A stretch of 11,545 nucleotides of DNA from positions 1-11,545 of the forward strand of contig CAZCQP010000067.1 of assembly GCA_964500895.1 (NCBI GenBank), read 5' to 3'. This document shows, in pieces, positions 1 through 6,298 of this stretch; position 1 is the stretch's first letter, and every line of letters begins with the position of its first letter. The notes below the pieces were generated by a model that was not told the origin of the DNA, ran no database searches, and was given only the letters and a program-made list of their open reading frames with translations. This DNA comes from CAZCQP01 sp964500895. GTDB taxonomy: Bacteria > Bacillota > Clostridia > Lachnospirales > JAISER01. A program made the position numbers and the translations under genes.

Positions 1-30
1 CCTTGGGTGGCTTTTCCCCAAATGAGGTTT

Positions 31-100
31 CGGACGGCCAATGGCCGCCCCTACGCCCGCAACGGCCATCTATCAGGTAGGGGCGAGCATTGCTCATCCG
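31..100. repeat. REP/BIME-like inverted pair of hairpins, copy 1
   Basis: Two 24-base arms, 31-54 and 77-100, are inverted repeats of each other (19 of 24 matching) around a 22-base spacer. The left arm ends in CTAC and the right arm starts with GTAG, so the GTAG tetranucleotides face inward. Each arm also folds on itself around a three-base AAT/ATT loop (GGCC-AAT-GGCC on the left, GAGC-ATT-GCTC on the right). A GTAG beside a short imperfect palindrome is the hallmark of REP sequences mobilised by RAYT proteins in other bacteria. Whether this is a true REP is inference. Confidence 0.7.
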
Positions 101-160
101 CTTTTTGTATATACATATTTTATTCCTGTCCCTTGGGTGGCTTTTCCCCAGTTGAGGTTT

Positions 161-230
161 CGGACGGCCAATGGCCGCCCCTACGCCCGTAACGGTCATC
201 TATCGGGTAGGGGCGAGCATTGCTCGTCCG
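161..230. repeat. REP/BIME-like inverted pair of hairpins, copy 2
   Basis: This is the same element as at 31-100, in the second tandem unit. Arms 161-184 and 207-230 match at 20 of 24 positions. The right arm here forms the better hairpin: GGGCGAGC pairs with GCTCGTCC around ATT, with one G-T wobble on the GTAG strand. All four remaining differences between the two arms fall in paired positions of the inner stem and are compensated. Confidence 0.7.
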
Positions 231-246
231 CTTTTGTATAAATATT

Positions 247-1404
247 TTATTCCTGTTCCTTGGGTGGCTTTTCCCCAAAATACTGGTAATAATCCGTTTT
301 AATCATGCCGTTAAATAGCTTGCGTTTGGCGTGGGCTTTTTGGCCGTAGCTGGCCTCGAACCCTTCATAAGCCGTAATGATGTAAAAACACCAGGTCTTG
401 TCTTTTCTAAAAATACGCCCCATGTCCCGGTACAAATCCTCAATTTCCGAAGTGGTGCCAATCCGCTCCCCATACGGCGGGTTACAGATGGCCACCCCAT
501 AATGGCCGGGCAGTGCCACTTCCTGCATGGGTTTGGTTTCAAACCGGATGCAATCGTCCACCCCGGCTTTCCTGGCATTGTTTTTGGCCAGTGCAATGGC
601 TTTGGGGTCAATGTCTGAGCCATAAATTTCTGGCGTGGCGTGCACGTCCATGGCGGCAAAGGCTTCCTTCCGGGCATCCTTCCACCATTTCTCCTCCATC
701 TGTGGCCAGCTTTCGCACACAAACTTCCGGGACAACCCGGGAGCAATGTTTCTGGCTATCAGGGCCGCTTCAATGGGGATGGTGCCGGAACCACACACCG
801 GGTCTAGCAAAATCCGGTTTTTCCGCCAATAGCTTAACTCAATCATGGCGGCGGCTAGTGTTTCCTTTAAAGGGGCCACCCCTGCTGTTTCTCTGTACCC
901 CCGCTTGTGCAGGCCAGGGCCGGTGGTGTCGATGGTTAATGTGGCCACGTCTCGCAACAGCGCCACTTGCACTTTATATTCCGGGCCGGTTTCTTCAAAC
1001 CAGTCCTGCTTATAGGTCAGTTTCAGTTTTTCCACAATGGCTTTTTTCACAATGGCCTGGCAGTCCGACACGCTAAAAAGCTTGGACTTCACAGACTTGC
1101 CCACCACAGTGAACTTGCCGTCTTTGGGAATCCAGTCCGCCCAAGGCAACGCCTTGGTGCCTTCAAACAGCCCATCAAAAGTGTCCGCAGGAAACTGGCC
1201 AATTTGCAAAAGCACCCGGTCGGCGCTGCGCAGCCAAATGTTTCCACGAATGATGTCTTTTAAGTCGCCTGCAAACTGCACTTGGCCGTCTTGGGCTGTA
1301 ATGTTGGCAAACCCCAGCCGGGTAACCTCCCGCTTTACGGTGGCTTCCAGGCCAAAGGTGGTGGTGGCAATTAAAGTTAATGGTTTGGGGGTAGTGGTGG
1401 GCAT
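247..1404 (-). CDS. rlmL: THUMP-domain 23S rRNA guanine-N2 methyltransferase, RlmL/YpsC family
   Basis: Predicted cytoplasmic SAM-dependent methyltransferase that modifies a guanine in 23S rRNA. In 385 residues it has an N-terminal THUMP RNA-binding region (about 50-160), the GLHKRGYR segment (about 164-171) typical of COG0116 proteins, the SAM-binding loop DPVCGSGTIPIEAA (about 201-214), an acidic GSDID motif (about 262-266) and the catalytic NPPYGERIG motif (about 308-316). Length matches the stand-alone Gram-positive YpsC type rather than the fused E. coli RlmKL. I chose the ATG at 1404 because AGAGGA lies about 12 bases upstream; an in-frame ATG at 1425 would add seven residues but has no ribosome binding site. 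The last codons lie inside the tandem repeat, giving a charged tail (PPKEQE). The exact modified base is not provable from sequence. Confidence 0.93.
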   Translation of the reverse strand: MPTTTPKPLTLIATTTFGLEATVKREVTRLGFANITAQDGQVQFAGDLKDIIRGNIWLRSADRVLLQIGQFPADTFDGLFEGTKALPWADWIPKDGKFTVVGKSVKSKLFSVSDCQAIVKKAIVEKLKLTYKQDWFEETGPEYKVQVALLRDVATLTIDTTGPGLHKRGYRETAGVAPLKETLAAAMIELSYWRKNRILLDPVCGSGTIPIEAALIARNIAPGLSRKFVCESWPQMEEKWWKDARKEAFAAMDVHATPEIYGSDIDPKAIALAKNNARKAGVDDCIRFETKPMQEVALPGHYGVAICNPPYGERIGTTSEIEDLYRDMGRIFRKDKTWCFYIITAYEGFEASYGQKAHAKRKLFNGMIKTDYYQYFGEKPPKEQE

Positions 1405-1442
1405 AAGTGTGGTACATCCTCTCATTTGCTATCGCTTGTGTT

Positions 1443-1470
1443 ATTATAACACATACCCGGTCTTTGGCAA
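1443..1470 (-). promoter_or_regulatory. sigma-A promoter for the rRNA methyltransferase gene
   Basis: On the minus strand the -35 is TTGCCA (1465-1470) and the -10 is TATAAT (1443-1448), separated by 16 bases. Five of six -35 positions and all six -10 positions match consensus. It lies about 40 bases upstream of the chosen start. Confidence 0.7.
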
Positions 1471-1472
1471 GC

Positions 1473-1501
1473 TTGGCTTTTAAGTTATTCTATGGTATAC
1501 T
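1473..1501 (+). promoter_or_regulatory. sigma-A promoter for the lipoprotein gene
   Basis: On the plus strand the -35 is TTGGCT (1473-1478), then 17 bases, then TATACT (1496-1501). Only two bases separate this -35 from the -35 of the divergent methyltransferase promoter, so two polymerases could probably not occupy both at once. Confidence 0.6.
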
Positions 1502-1552
1502 CTACCCCGACAGCGTGGCGACCATTCTATTGACACTGAAAGGAAAATTATA

Positions 1553-2179
1553 ATGTTCAAAAAGATTGTATGCATTCCCTTACTGGTATGCACCATGGCT
1601 TTAAGCACCGCCTGTGGCAAATCTTCCAGTAGCGCAACATCCACAGGCAACGTGGCCATGGATGCTGAACAAATGAAAGCATTGGCCAACGATTACCCCG
1701 GTGTGGAAATTTCTCAAAACGAAACCACCGGTAACATCACCTTTAGGCCCGCAAAGTCCGACATTAGCGTGTTTGGCATAGGCAATTACGTCACCGTAGA
1801 CCCCTCGGTGTATGTGTACAACGTAGACAAGCCGGGTACCAATGCCCTGTTCTCGGTCACCTTCATGTACAAGGGGAAACAAGTGCTGGACATGACGCAA
1901 ATTGAAGTTACCGGCGGCGAACGTACATTGAAAAAGACTTTCAAAAGCGCAGACGTTAATGCAAGAGAAACATCCCAGGGTTTTTACGAATCCATCGTGC
2001 TGCATTTATCCGACGATGACCTTGCATTATGGCAAGAAATTTTTCAGAATGACGACATTGTCATCACCGCAACGGGCAAAACCGCCTACCTGAATTCCCC
2101 CGTCATTGATTTATCCAAAGCCAACAACCTTACCTTATTAGATATTTTCAATACCCTAACCCAACCCCAAGCTGAATAA
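1553..2179 (+). CDS. putative secreted lipoprotein of unknown function
   Basis: Protein of 208 residues with a lipoprotein-like signal: two lysines (3-4), a hydrophobic stretch (about 5-17), then STAC with the candidate lipidated cysteine at residue 21, followed by a Ser/Thr-rich linker (SSSSATSTGN). The -3 residue is Ser rather than the usual Leu, so the lipobox is imperfect. The rest is hydrophilic with no membrane segment and alternating beta-prone stretches (for example NYVTVDPSVYVYNV), compatible with a small beta-rich extracellular domain. I do not recognise the family. AAAGGA at 1539-1544, 8 bases from the ATG, supports the start. It is monocistronic: own promoter upstream and a strong terminator 40 bases after the stop. 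The function cannot be stated. Confidence 0.75.
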   Translation: MFKKIVCIPLLVCTMALSTACGKSSSSATSTGNVAMDAEQMKALANDYPGVEISQNETTGNITFRPAKSDISVFGIGNYVTVDPSVYVYNVDKPGTNALFSVTFMYKGKQVLDMTQIEVTGGERTLKKTFKSADVNARETSQGFYESIVLHLSDDDLALWQEIFQNDDIVITATGKTAYLNSPVIDLSKANNLTLLDIFNTLTQPQAE

Positions 2180-2218
2180 AACACCACCATAGACACGTTG
2201 TCTGCACCCGCAATCTCG

Positions 2219-2247
2219 GCCACCGGCTTCCCGGTGGCTTTTCTTTT
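2219..2247 (+). terminator. intrinsic terminator after the lipoprotein gene
   Basis: GCCACCGG pairs perfectly with CCGGTGGC (8 bp) around the loop CTTC, followed directly by TTTTCTTTT. It isolates the lipoprotein gene from the etf operon promoter 44 bases downstream. Confidence 0.9.
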
Positions 2248-2290
2248 GTGAAAAAGCACCAAGTTCACCGCTATAAATTAAAAGGGATTG

Positions 2291-2319
2291 TTTACAACCT
2301 ATAAAATTTTTGGTATAAT
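2291..2319 (+). promoter_or_regulatory. strong sigma-A promoter (P1) of the etfBA-dehydrogenase-gntR operon
   Basis: TTTACA (2291-2296) and TATAAT (2314-2319) are separated by exactly 17 bases in an AT-rich setting. Five of six and six of six positions match consensus. Transcription should begin near A2325-A2326, about 40 bases before the etfB start. Confidence 0.85.
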
Positions 2320-2330
2320 ATTTTAACACA

Positions 2331-2347
2331 AAGTGGTAAGACCACTT
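2331..2347. promoter_or_regulatory. FadR-type GntR operator palindrome in the P1 leader
   Basis: The 17-base sequence AAGTGGTAAGACCACTT is a perfect 7-bp inverted repeat around AAG. It fits the FadR-subfamily operator pattern, in which TGGT and ACCA half-sites are separated by three bases (FadR, PdhR and LldR sites share this form). It lies at about +5 to +22 relative to the predicted start of P1, where a bound protein would block initiation or clearance. The likely ligand-responsive binder is the GntR/FCD protein encoded as the last gene of this operon. The same bases could form a small leader hairpin in RNA, but there is no U-tract after it, so a terminator is unlikely. Confidence 0.7.
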
Positions 2348-2365
2348 TTGCAAAGGAGGGAACGT

Positions 2366-3178
2366 ATGAACATTCTGGTGCTTGTGAAAGAAGTGCCCGA
2401 CATGGCCAAGGTGACGTTTGACAGCACAAAAGGCGTGGTGAACCGTGCTTCGGCTTCGGCGGAAATTAACCCCTTCGACGTCTATGCCCTGCAAACCGCT
2501 GTTAACATCAAAAAGATGGCAGATGCACAGCCCGGCGCAACCCCTTCTACCATTACAGCCATCACCATGGGGCCGCCCCGTGCCCAGCACACCTTGCGGG
2601 AATGTTTTGCCCGGGGCGCAGACCAATGCCTGTTGCTCACAGACAGAAAGTTTGGCGGCGCAGACACTTTAGCCACTTCCATGACGTTAAGCGCAGCCAT
2701 TCAAAAGCTACATCACTTCCATCTCATTCTCTGCGGGGATAAATCTGTAGACGGCGACACGGCCCAAGTTGGGGCAGAAGTGGCCGAACTGTTGAACATC
2801 CCCCACAGCTATTATGTAGAAACCATCCACAAACTGACAGACACGGCCATCACCGTTACCCTAGAAAACATTGGCGGCCTTAAGCAACAGCGGGAAATGG
2901 CTTTTCCGGCGCTGCTTTCCGTAACCAAAAACATAACATGCCCTGAACTGCCCGCCCTGAAACGGTTGCTGCAATCCTTAGACATTGAAATTTCCACCCT
3001 ACACTTGGCAGACTTAGAGGGCTACTTAACCGAGCAAGAAGCCGGGCTTTCCGGTTCCCCCACCAAAGTTTCTAAAATCTTAATACCGCCCCCTGCTGTG
3101 AAACAAAACGTTATTTTCCGGGAAGATTATGCCTCCTTTGAAGCTGTGTTTCTGGAAGCGGCCGGGGCAGTGTGTTAG
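2366..3178 (+). CDS. etfB: electron transfer flavoprotein subunit beta (EtfB/LctB type)
   Basis: Small subunit of an electron transfer flavoprotein, 270 residues, cytoplasmic. It begins MNILVLVKEVPD and has the family's GADQCLLLTDR stretch (about 84-94) and GGADTLATS (about 97-105). The nucleotide-binding motif DGDTAQVG (129-136) resembles that of EtfB proteins in anaerobic, FAD-bifurcating complexes, rather than the DDDxxQTG form of mitochondrial-type ETF. That suggests a second FAD rather than AMP, as family inference. The ATG at 2366 is chosen because AAAGGAGGG ends 5 bases upstream; an upstream in-frame GTG at 2333 falls inside the operator and has no binding site. First gene of the P1 operon. 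The etfA ATG follows 10 bases after its stop. Confidence 0.93.
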   Translation: MNILVLVKEVPDMAKVTFDSTKGVVNRASASAEINPFDVYALQTAVNIKKMADAQPGATPSTITAITMGPPRAQHTLRECFARGADQCLLLTDRKFGGADTLATSMTLSAAIQKLHHFHLILCGDKSVDGDTAQVGAEVAELLNIPHSYYVETIHKLTDTAITVTLENIGGLKQQREMAFPALLSVTKNITCPELPALKRLLQSLDIEISTLHLADLEGYLTEQEAGLSGSPTKVSKILIPPPAVKQNVIFREDYASFEAVFLEAAGAVC

Positions 3179-3188
3179 GAGCGTGGTC

Positions 3189-4196
3189 ATGGTGAAAAAT
3201 ATATTAATTCTTGCAGAAACCAGCTTTGGCCGCATCCACCGGGTGAGCTACGAGCTTTTGAACAAAGGGCGGCAGTTGGCAGAGAACGGGGCTACCGTTA
3301 CATGCCTGGTTATGGCGGATCAATGCTCAGATATACATAGCCTGAACCATAAAGGGGCAGACACCGTTTACTTCATGCAGGACGCTTGCTTTGCTGTGCA
3401 AGAAGAAAGCCTTTTTAAAGCCAACGCTGTGGCGTTTATCCGTGAACACAAGCCCGATGTGGTGTTCATTGGGGCCACACACTTTGGGCGTTCTTTGGCT
3501 CCCCGGGTGGCGGCCAGCTTAAAAACCGGGCTAACGGCGGACTGCACCGAGCTTTCGGTGGACGAAAACGGGCGGCTTATTCAAATTCGCCCCGCTTTTA
3601 GCGACAACATTCTGGCCCACATTCAAACCATTACCCTTCCCCAAATTGCCACCATCCGCTACAAGGAATTTTCCGAAGCAGAACCGGATACAACACGGGC
3701 TGTTCGCATCATACAAATGCAGCCCTACACCACCACCGGCCTTCAAACCCGCATACTGAATACTTTTCAAGAGGATGACACAGACATAGGCAGCGCATCA
3801 GTCATTGTGGCGGCCGGCCGTGGGGTGAAGCGAAAGGAAGATTTGCAGCTTATGGAAACACTGGCAACCTTGCTGGGTGGCGTGGTGGGTGTTTCCCGCA
3901 CGCTGGTGGAGGCCGGGTTCATGCCCAGCGCCCGGCAAATTGGCTACAGCGGCCACCGGGTGAAGCCCAAGCTGTACATCGCCTGCGGCATATCCGGGGC
4001 AGCCCAGCACATTGCAGGCATGAAAGAATCAGCCAAAATCATTGCCATTAATAGTGACCCTTCCGCACCCATTTTTAGCTTGTGTGACGTGGGCATGGTG
4101 GGGGACTTATACCACATTCTACCCAAAATGATTGACGCTGTTAAACGAAGCAAAAGCAATGGCAAGGAGGTTTATGATGCAGCAAACAGTTATTGA
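3189..4196 (+). CDS. etfA: electron transfer flavoprotein subunit alpha (EtfA/LctC type)
   Basis: Large ETF subunit, 335 residues. The N-terminal half (MVKNILILAE onward) is the alpha/beta domain that pairs with EtfB, including IRPAFSDNILA (about 133-143). The C-terminal half is the FAD-binding domain, with GRGV (210-213), GVSRTLVEAG (about 234-243), the QIGYSG segment (250-255), LYIACGISGAAQH (262-274), AIN (286-288) and the closing APIF...DVGMVGD block (about 293-306). There is no CxxCxxC ferredoxin-like motif, so it lacks an N-terminal Fe-S extension. TTAGGAG overlapping the etfB stop, 7 bases before the ATG, sets the start. Its 3' end overlaps the next gene by 20 bases, implying translational coupling. 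Confidence 0.93.
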   Translation: MVKNILILAETSFGRIHRVSYELLNKGRQLAENGATVTCLVMADQCSDIHSLNHKGADTVYFMQDACFAVQEESLFKANAVAFIREHKPDVVFIGATHFGRSLAPRVAASLKTGLTADCTELSVDENGRLIQIRPAFSDNILAHIQTITLPQIATIRYKEFSEAEPDTTRAVRIIQMQPYTTTGLQTRILNTFQEDDTDIGSASVIVAAGRGVKRKEDLQLMETLATLLGGVVGVSRTLVEAGFMPSARQIGYSGHRVKPKLYIACGISGAAQHIAGMKESAKIIAINSDPSAPIFSLCDVGMVGDLYHILPKMIDAVKRSKSNGKEVYDAANSY

Positions 4197-5619
4197 TGCC
4201 TTAAAAAATGTTTTAGGTTCCGATTATGTGCTGGACACCCCCGACCTAGCCAGCGCCTATTTCTACGACGAAATTGAACCCAGCCTTCGCCCCACCGCCC
4301 ACAGCGGCTCTGTGGTGGTGAAACCTGCTAGCACAGATGCAGTGGTAGCCGTTGTGAAAATTGCAGATACATATCAGGTGCCCATGGTGGTGCGTGGGGG
4401 CGGCACAGGGCTTTGCGGCGGGGCCATTCCCGTGTATGAAAGCATTGTTATTGCCATGGAGCGCATGAACCGGGTACTGGAGATTGATGCCCCCAACATG
4501 ATGGCAGTGGTGGAAGGTGGCGTCACCTTAAGCCGCCTTTTGGAAGAACTGGGCAAGCACCCGGGCATTTGTTTCCCGGTACACCCGGGGGACGAAGGTT
4601 GCCAAATGGGTGGCATGGTGGTAACCANNNNNNNNNNNNNNNNNNNNNNNNNNNNNNNNNNNNNNNNNNNNNNNNNNNNNNNNNNNNNNNNNNNNNNNNN
4701 NNNNNNNNNNNNNNNNNNNNNNNNNNNGGGGTTAAAGGTGGTGCTGGCCAATGGCGAAGTACTGCAACTGGGGGGCAAGCTGCTCAAAGACAACGCCGGT
4801 TACAACCTGATGCATTTAATGATGGGCAGCGAAGGTACGCTGGGCATTGTCACAGAAGTGACCATGCGGCTATACCCGGAAGATAAGCACACCGCCACGG
4901 TGGTGGCTTCCTTCAACACCATAGATGATGCCTCCAACGCCATTCTGGCCATGATGCAAAAAGGGGTTGCCCCCTTGGCCGCAGAATACCAAGACCGGAG
5001 GCTAAACGTGGAATCTGCCCGGCTGCTGGGGCTTCGTTGGCCGGTAAATCTAGGCACGTCCGATTTATTGCTTATTTTATCTGAAATAAACGAAAAAAAC
5101 TTGCATGAAAGCTTGCGCACCATCGACGCTGTGTGTGATACCAACCACGTCTGTGAAGCGGTGGTGGCCCTGACCAAGCAGGAACAGGACGACATGCTGG
5201 CCATTCGCAGCGGCAGCTACGAGGTAATTAAACACGAGATTTACCATTCCTTTGATATGGCAGTACCACCGGGAAAGATGCCCCAGTTTTTGCACCAGCT
5301 GTGGAAGCTGATGGACCATTATGGCACCAGCACCAACATCACCGCCCACATTGCAGACGGCAACATCCACAACGACATTTTGCAGGTGGATGGGGGCCCT
5401 CCTTCCTATTACGAGGCCCTAAAGGAAGCCATGTACGCCCTGTGCTTTCAGTTCGGGGGCACCATCACCGGGGAACACGGCATTGGCAAGCTGCGGATGG
5501 AGGACTTAAAGCTGCAAAAGTCTCCTGTGGAAATGGCGCTGATGCAGGGCATTAAAAAGCTTTTCGACCCTAAGGGGCTGTTAAACCCAGATACGGTGGT
5601 GAAAACCTGTGAAGGATGA
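4177..5619 (+). CDS. FAD-linked 2-hydroxyacid dehydrogenase, GlcD/LctD family (interrupted by an assembly gap)
   Basis: Flavoenzyme that oxidises a 2-hydroxyacid (D-lactate or glycolate type) to the 2-oxoacid, predicted to exchange electrons with the adjacent EtfBA, as in the LDH-Etf complex of Acetobacterium woodii. The N-terminal PCMH-type FAD domain shows VVRGGGTGLCGGAIP (about 71-85), FPVHPGDEG (about 133-141) and GSEGTLGIVTE (about 217-227). The C-terminal FAD-oxidase domain shows HIADGNIH (about 391-398; usually HxGDGNxH) and GEHGIGK (about 432-438), the metal and substrate region. The frame stays open through the 100-N gap, but about 34 codons are unread there. Two ATGs sit side by side (4174, 4177). 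AAGGAGG at 4164-4170 spaces better to 4177. The 11-base overlap with the regulator gene suggests one transcript. Substrate is unproven, since no permease or racemase accompanies it. Confidence 0.88.
   Translation: MQQTVIDALKNVLGSDYVLDTPDLASAYFYDEIEPSLRPTAHSGSVVVKPASTDAVVAVVKIADTYQVPMVVRGGGTGLCGGAIPVYESIVIAMERMNRVLEIDAPNMMAVVEGGVTLSRLLEELGKHPGICFPVHPGDEGCQMGGMVVTXXXXXXXXXXXXXXXXXXXXXXXXXXXXXXXXXXGLKVVLANGEVLQLGGKLLKDNAGYNLMHLMMGSEGTLGIVTEVTMRLYPEDKHTATVVASFNTIDDASNAILAMMQKGVAPLAAEYQDRRLNVESARLLGLRWPVNLGTSDLLLILSEINEKNLHESLRTIDAVCDTNHVCEAVVALTKQEQDDMLAIRSGSYEVIKHEIYHSFDMAVPPGKMPQFLHQLWKLMDHYGTSTNITAHIADGNIHNDILQVDGGPPSYYEALKEAMYALCFQFGGTITGEHGIGKLRMEDLKLQKSPVEMALMQGIKKLFDPKGLLNPDTVVKTCEG
4628..4727. 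other. assembly gap of exactly 100 N inside the FAD dehydrogenase gene
   Basis: A run of exactly 100 N is a customary placeholder for a scaffold join of unknown size. The base before it (A4627) fits the first base of the Asn codon expected after VVT. The family's usual residues between this Asn and the following GLKVV number about 18, which would need about 52 bases. The true gap is therefore probably shorter than drawn. Confidence 0.95.
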
Positions 5620-6268
5620 TACCAGCGTTTCTGGCAGGGTCATTCAGTATATTCAGCAATTGATGATGGAGGGCCAGCTGAACCCCGGGGACAAACTGCT
5701 TTCAGAGCGCCAGCTTTCCACCCTGCTTAATGTCTCCCGGCCGTTAGTGCGGGAAGCCATTAAAATGCTGGAATTTATCAACGTGGTGGAAAAACGGCAA
5801 GGGAGCGGCACCTACATTAAAAGCGCGATTGATACCAACTATTTCGAGCCTTTGTCACTGGCTTTTAAGTTTCGGGGGGGCAGCATACAGGAAGTATTCT
5901 CCTTTCGCCGTGCGGTGGAGGAATATGCGGTGCGGGAAGCTTGCATGAATGCCTCTGATGCAGACATCCGCCAGCTTAAAACCATTGAACAAGCCATGGA
6001 AGACGCCACGGACACAGCCATGAAAAGCCGGCTGGACCAAAAGCTGCATTACCAGATTGTGAAAATCAGCCGCAACCGTTTGATGCTGGACTTGCTGGAG
6101 AGCATTTCCCTTCTGATGGACCCCATCTTCGGCAAATGCTTTACAGGGGATGCAGCAACTTTCCAGATGGTGTATGATGAGCACCAAGGCATCATCCACG
6201 CCATTGAAACCAAAAACCAGCAGGCCGCCGCAGACTGTGTCCGCCATCATTTAAGCCAACTGGAATAA
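5609..6268 (+). CDS. GntR-family transcriptional regulator, FadR subfamily (FCD domain)
   Basis: DNA-binding regulator of 219 residues. The winged helix-turn-helix is at about 5-70, with LSERQL (31-36), NVSRPLVREAIKML (41-54) and the wing tip QGSGTY (64-69). R34, R44, R48 and G65 correspond to the DNA-contacting residues of E. coli FadR. The all-helical FCD effector domain (about 95-219) keeps the metal-site residues D143, H147, H192 and H214, which in relatives bind a divalent metal and a carboxylate ligand. Start is GTG at 5609, overlapping the dehydrogenase gene by 11 bases with only a weak binding site, so low, coupled translation is likely. Probable role: ligand-relieved repressor of its own operon through the palindrome at 2331-2347. 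The ligand is presumably the pathway's hydroxyacid or oxoacid (inference). Confidence 0.9.
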   Translation: MKDDTSVSGRVIQYIQQLMMEGQLNPGDKLLSERQLSTLLNVSRPLVREAIKMLEFINVVEKRQGSGTYIKSAIDTNYFEPLSLAFKFRGGSIQEVFSFRRAVEEYAVREACMNASDADIRQLKTIEQAMEDATDTAMKSRLDQKLHYQIVKISRNRLMLDLLESISLLMDPIFGKCFTGDAATFQMVYDEHQGIIHAIETKNQQAAADCVRHHLSQLE

Positions 6269-6269
6269 C

Positions 6270-6298
6270 TTGACCTGCGATAGCAATTGAATTAAAAT
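6270..6298 (+). promoter_or_regulatory. sigma-A promoter (P2) of the DDAH-aminotransferase-symporter unit
   Basis: TTGACC (6270-6275), 17 bases, TAAAAT (6293-6298): five of six matches in each hexamer. It begins one base after the regulator's TAA. No TGGT-N3-ACCA site is seen in 6269-6324, so P2 does not visibly share the P1 operator. Confidence 0.75.

Larger units (their letters stand above)
1..277. repeat. 130-bp tandem repeat carrying the 3' end of the adjacent methyltransferase gene
   Basis: Two nearly identical units (1-130 and 131-257) are followed by the first 20 bases of a third (258-277). Each unit opens with CCTTGGGTGGCTTTTCCCCA, then TGAGGTTT, then a 70-bp inverted-repeat element, then an AT-rich tail ending TTTTATTCCTGT. 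In the third copy the opening 20 bases are the end of the methyltransferase coding sequence (reverse strand, residues about GEKPPKE), so the tandem duplication has copied the gene's last codons outward. The units differ by about six substitutions and a 3-base length change in the tail. The array begins at the window edge, so the true copy number is unknown. No gene is seen in 1-246. Confidence 0.9.

Noticed and set aside
7..241. Two short plus-strand reading frames in the left-end repeat
   Set aside because: They lie wholly inside the tandem repeat, overlap each other in different frames, repeat the same residues, and have no ribosome binding site.
1..277. CRISPR array
   Set aside because: The repeat unit is about 130 bp with no unique spacers, no short direct repeats and no cas genes nearby.
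513..1076. A 187-codon plus-strand frame and others antisense to the rRNA methyltransferase
   Set aside because: The minus-strand frame has complete family motifs and a promoter; the antisense frames have no recognisable motif and arise from GC-rich codon bias.
2331..2347. Attenuator or terminator hairpin in the etfB leader
   Set aside because: A 7-bp stem of moderate GC without a U-tract is too weak; the symmetry and spacing fit a protein operator better.
6277..6286. GCGATAGCAA shared between the P2 region and the leader of the rRNA methyltransferase gene (1426-1435, minus strand)
   Set aside because: A single shared 10-mer among intergenic segments of this length is within chance expectation, it is not palindromic, and its position relative to the two promoters differs.
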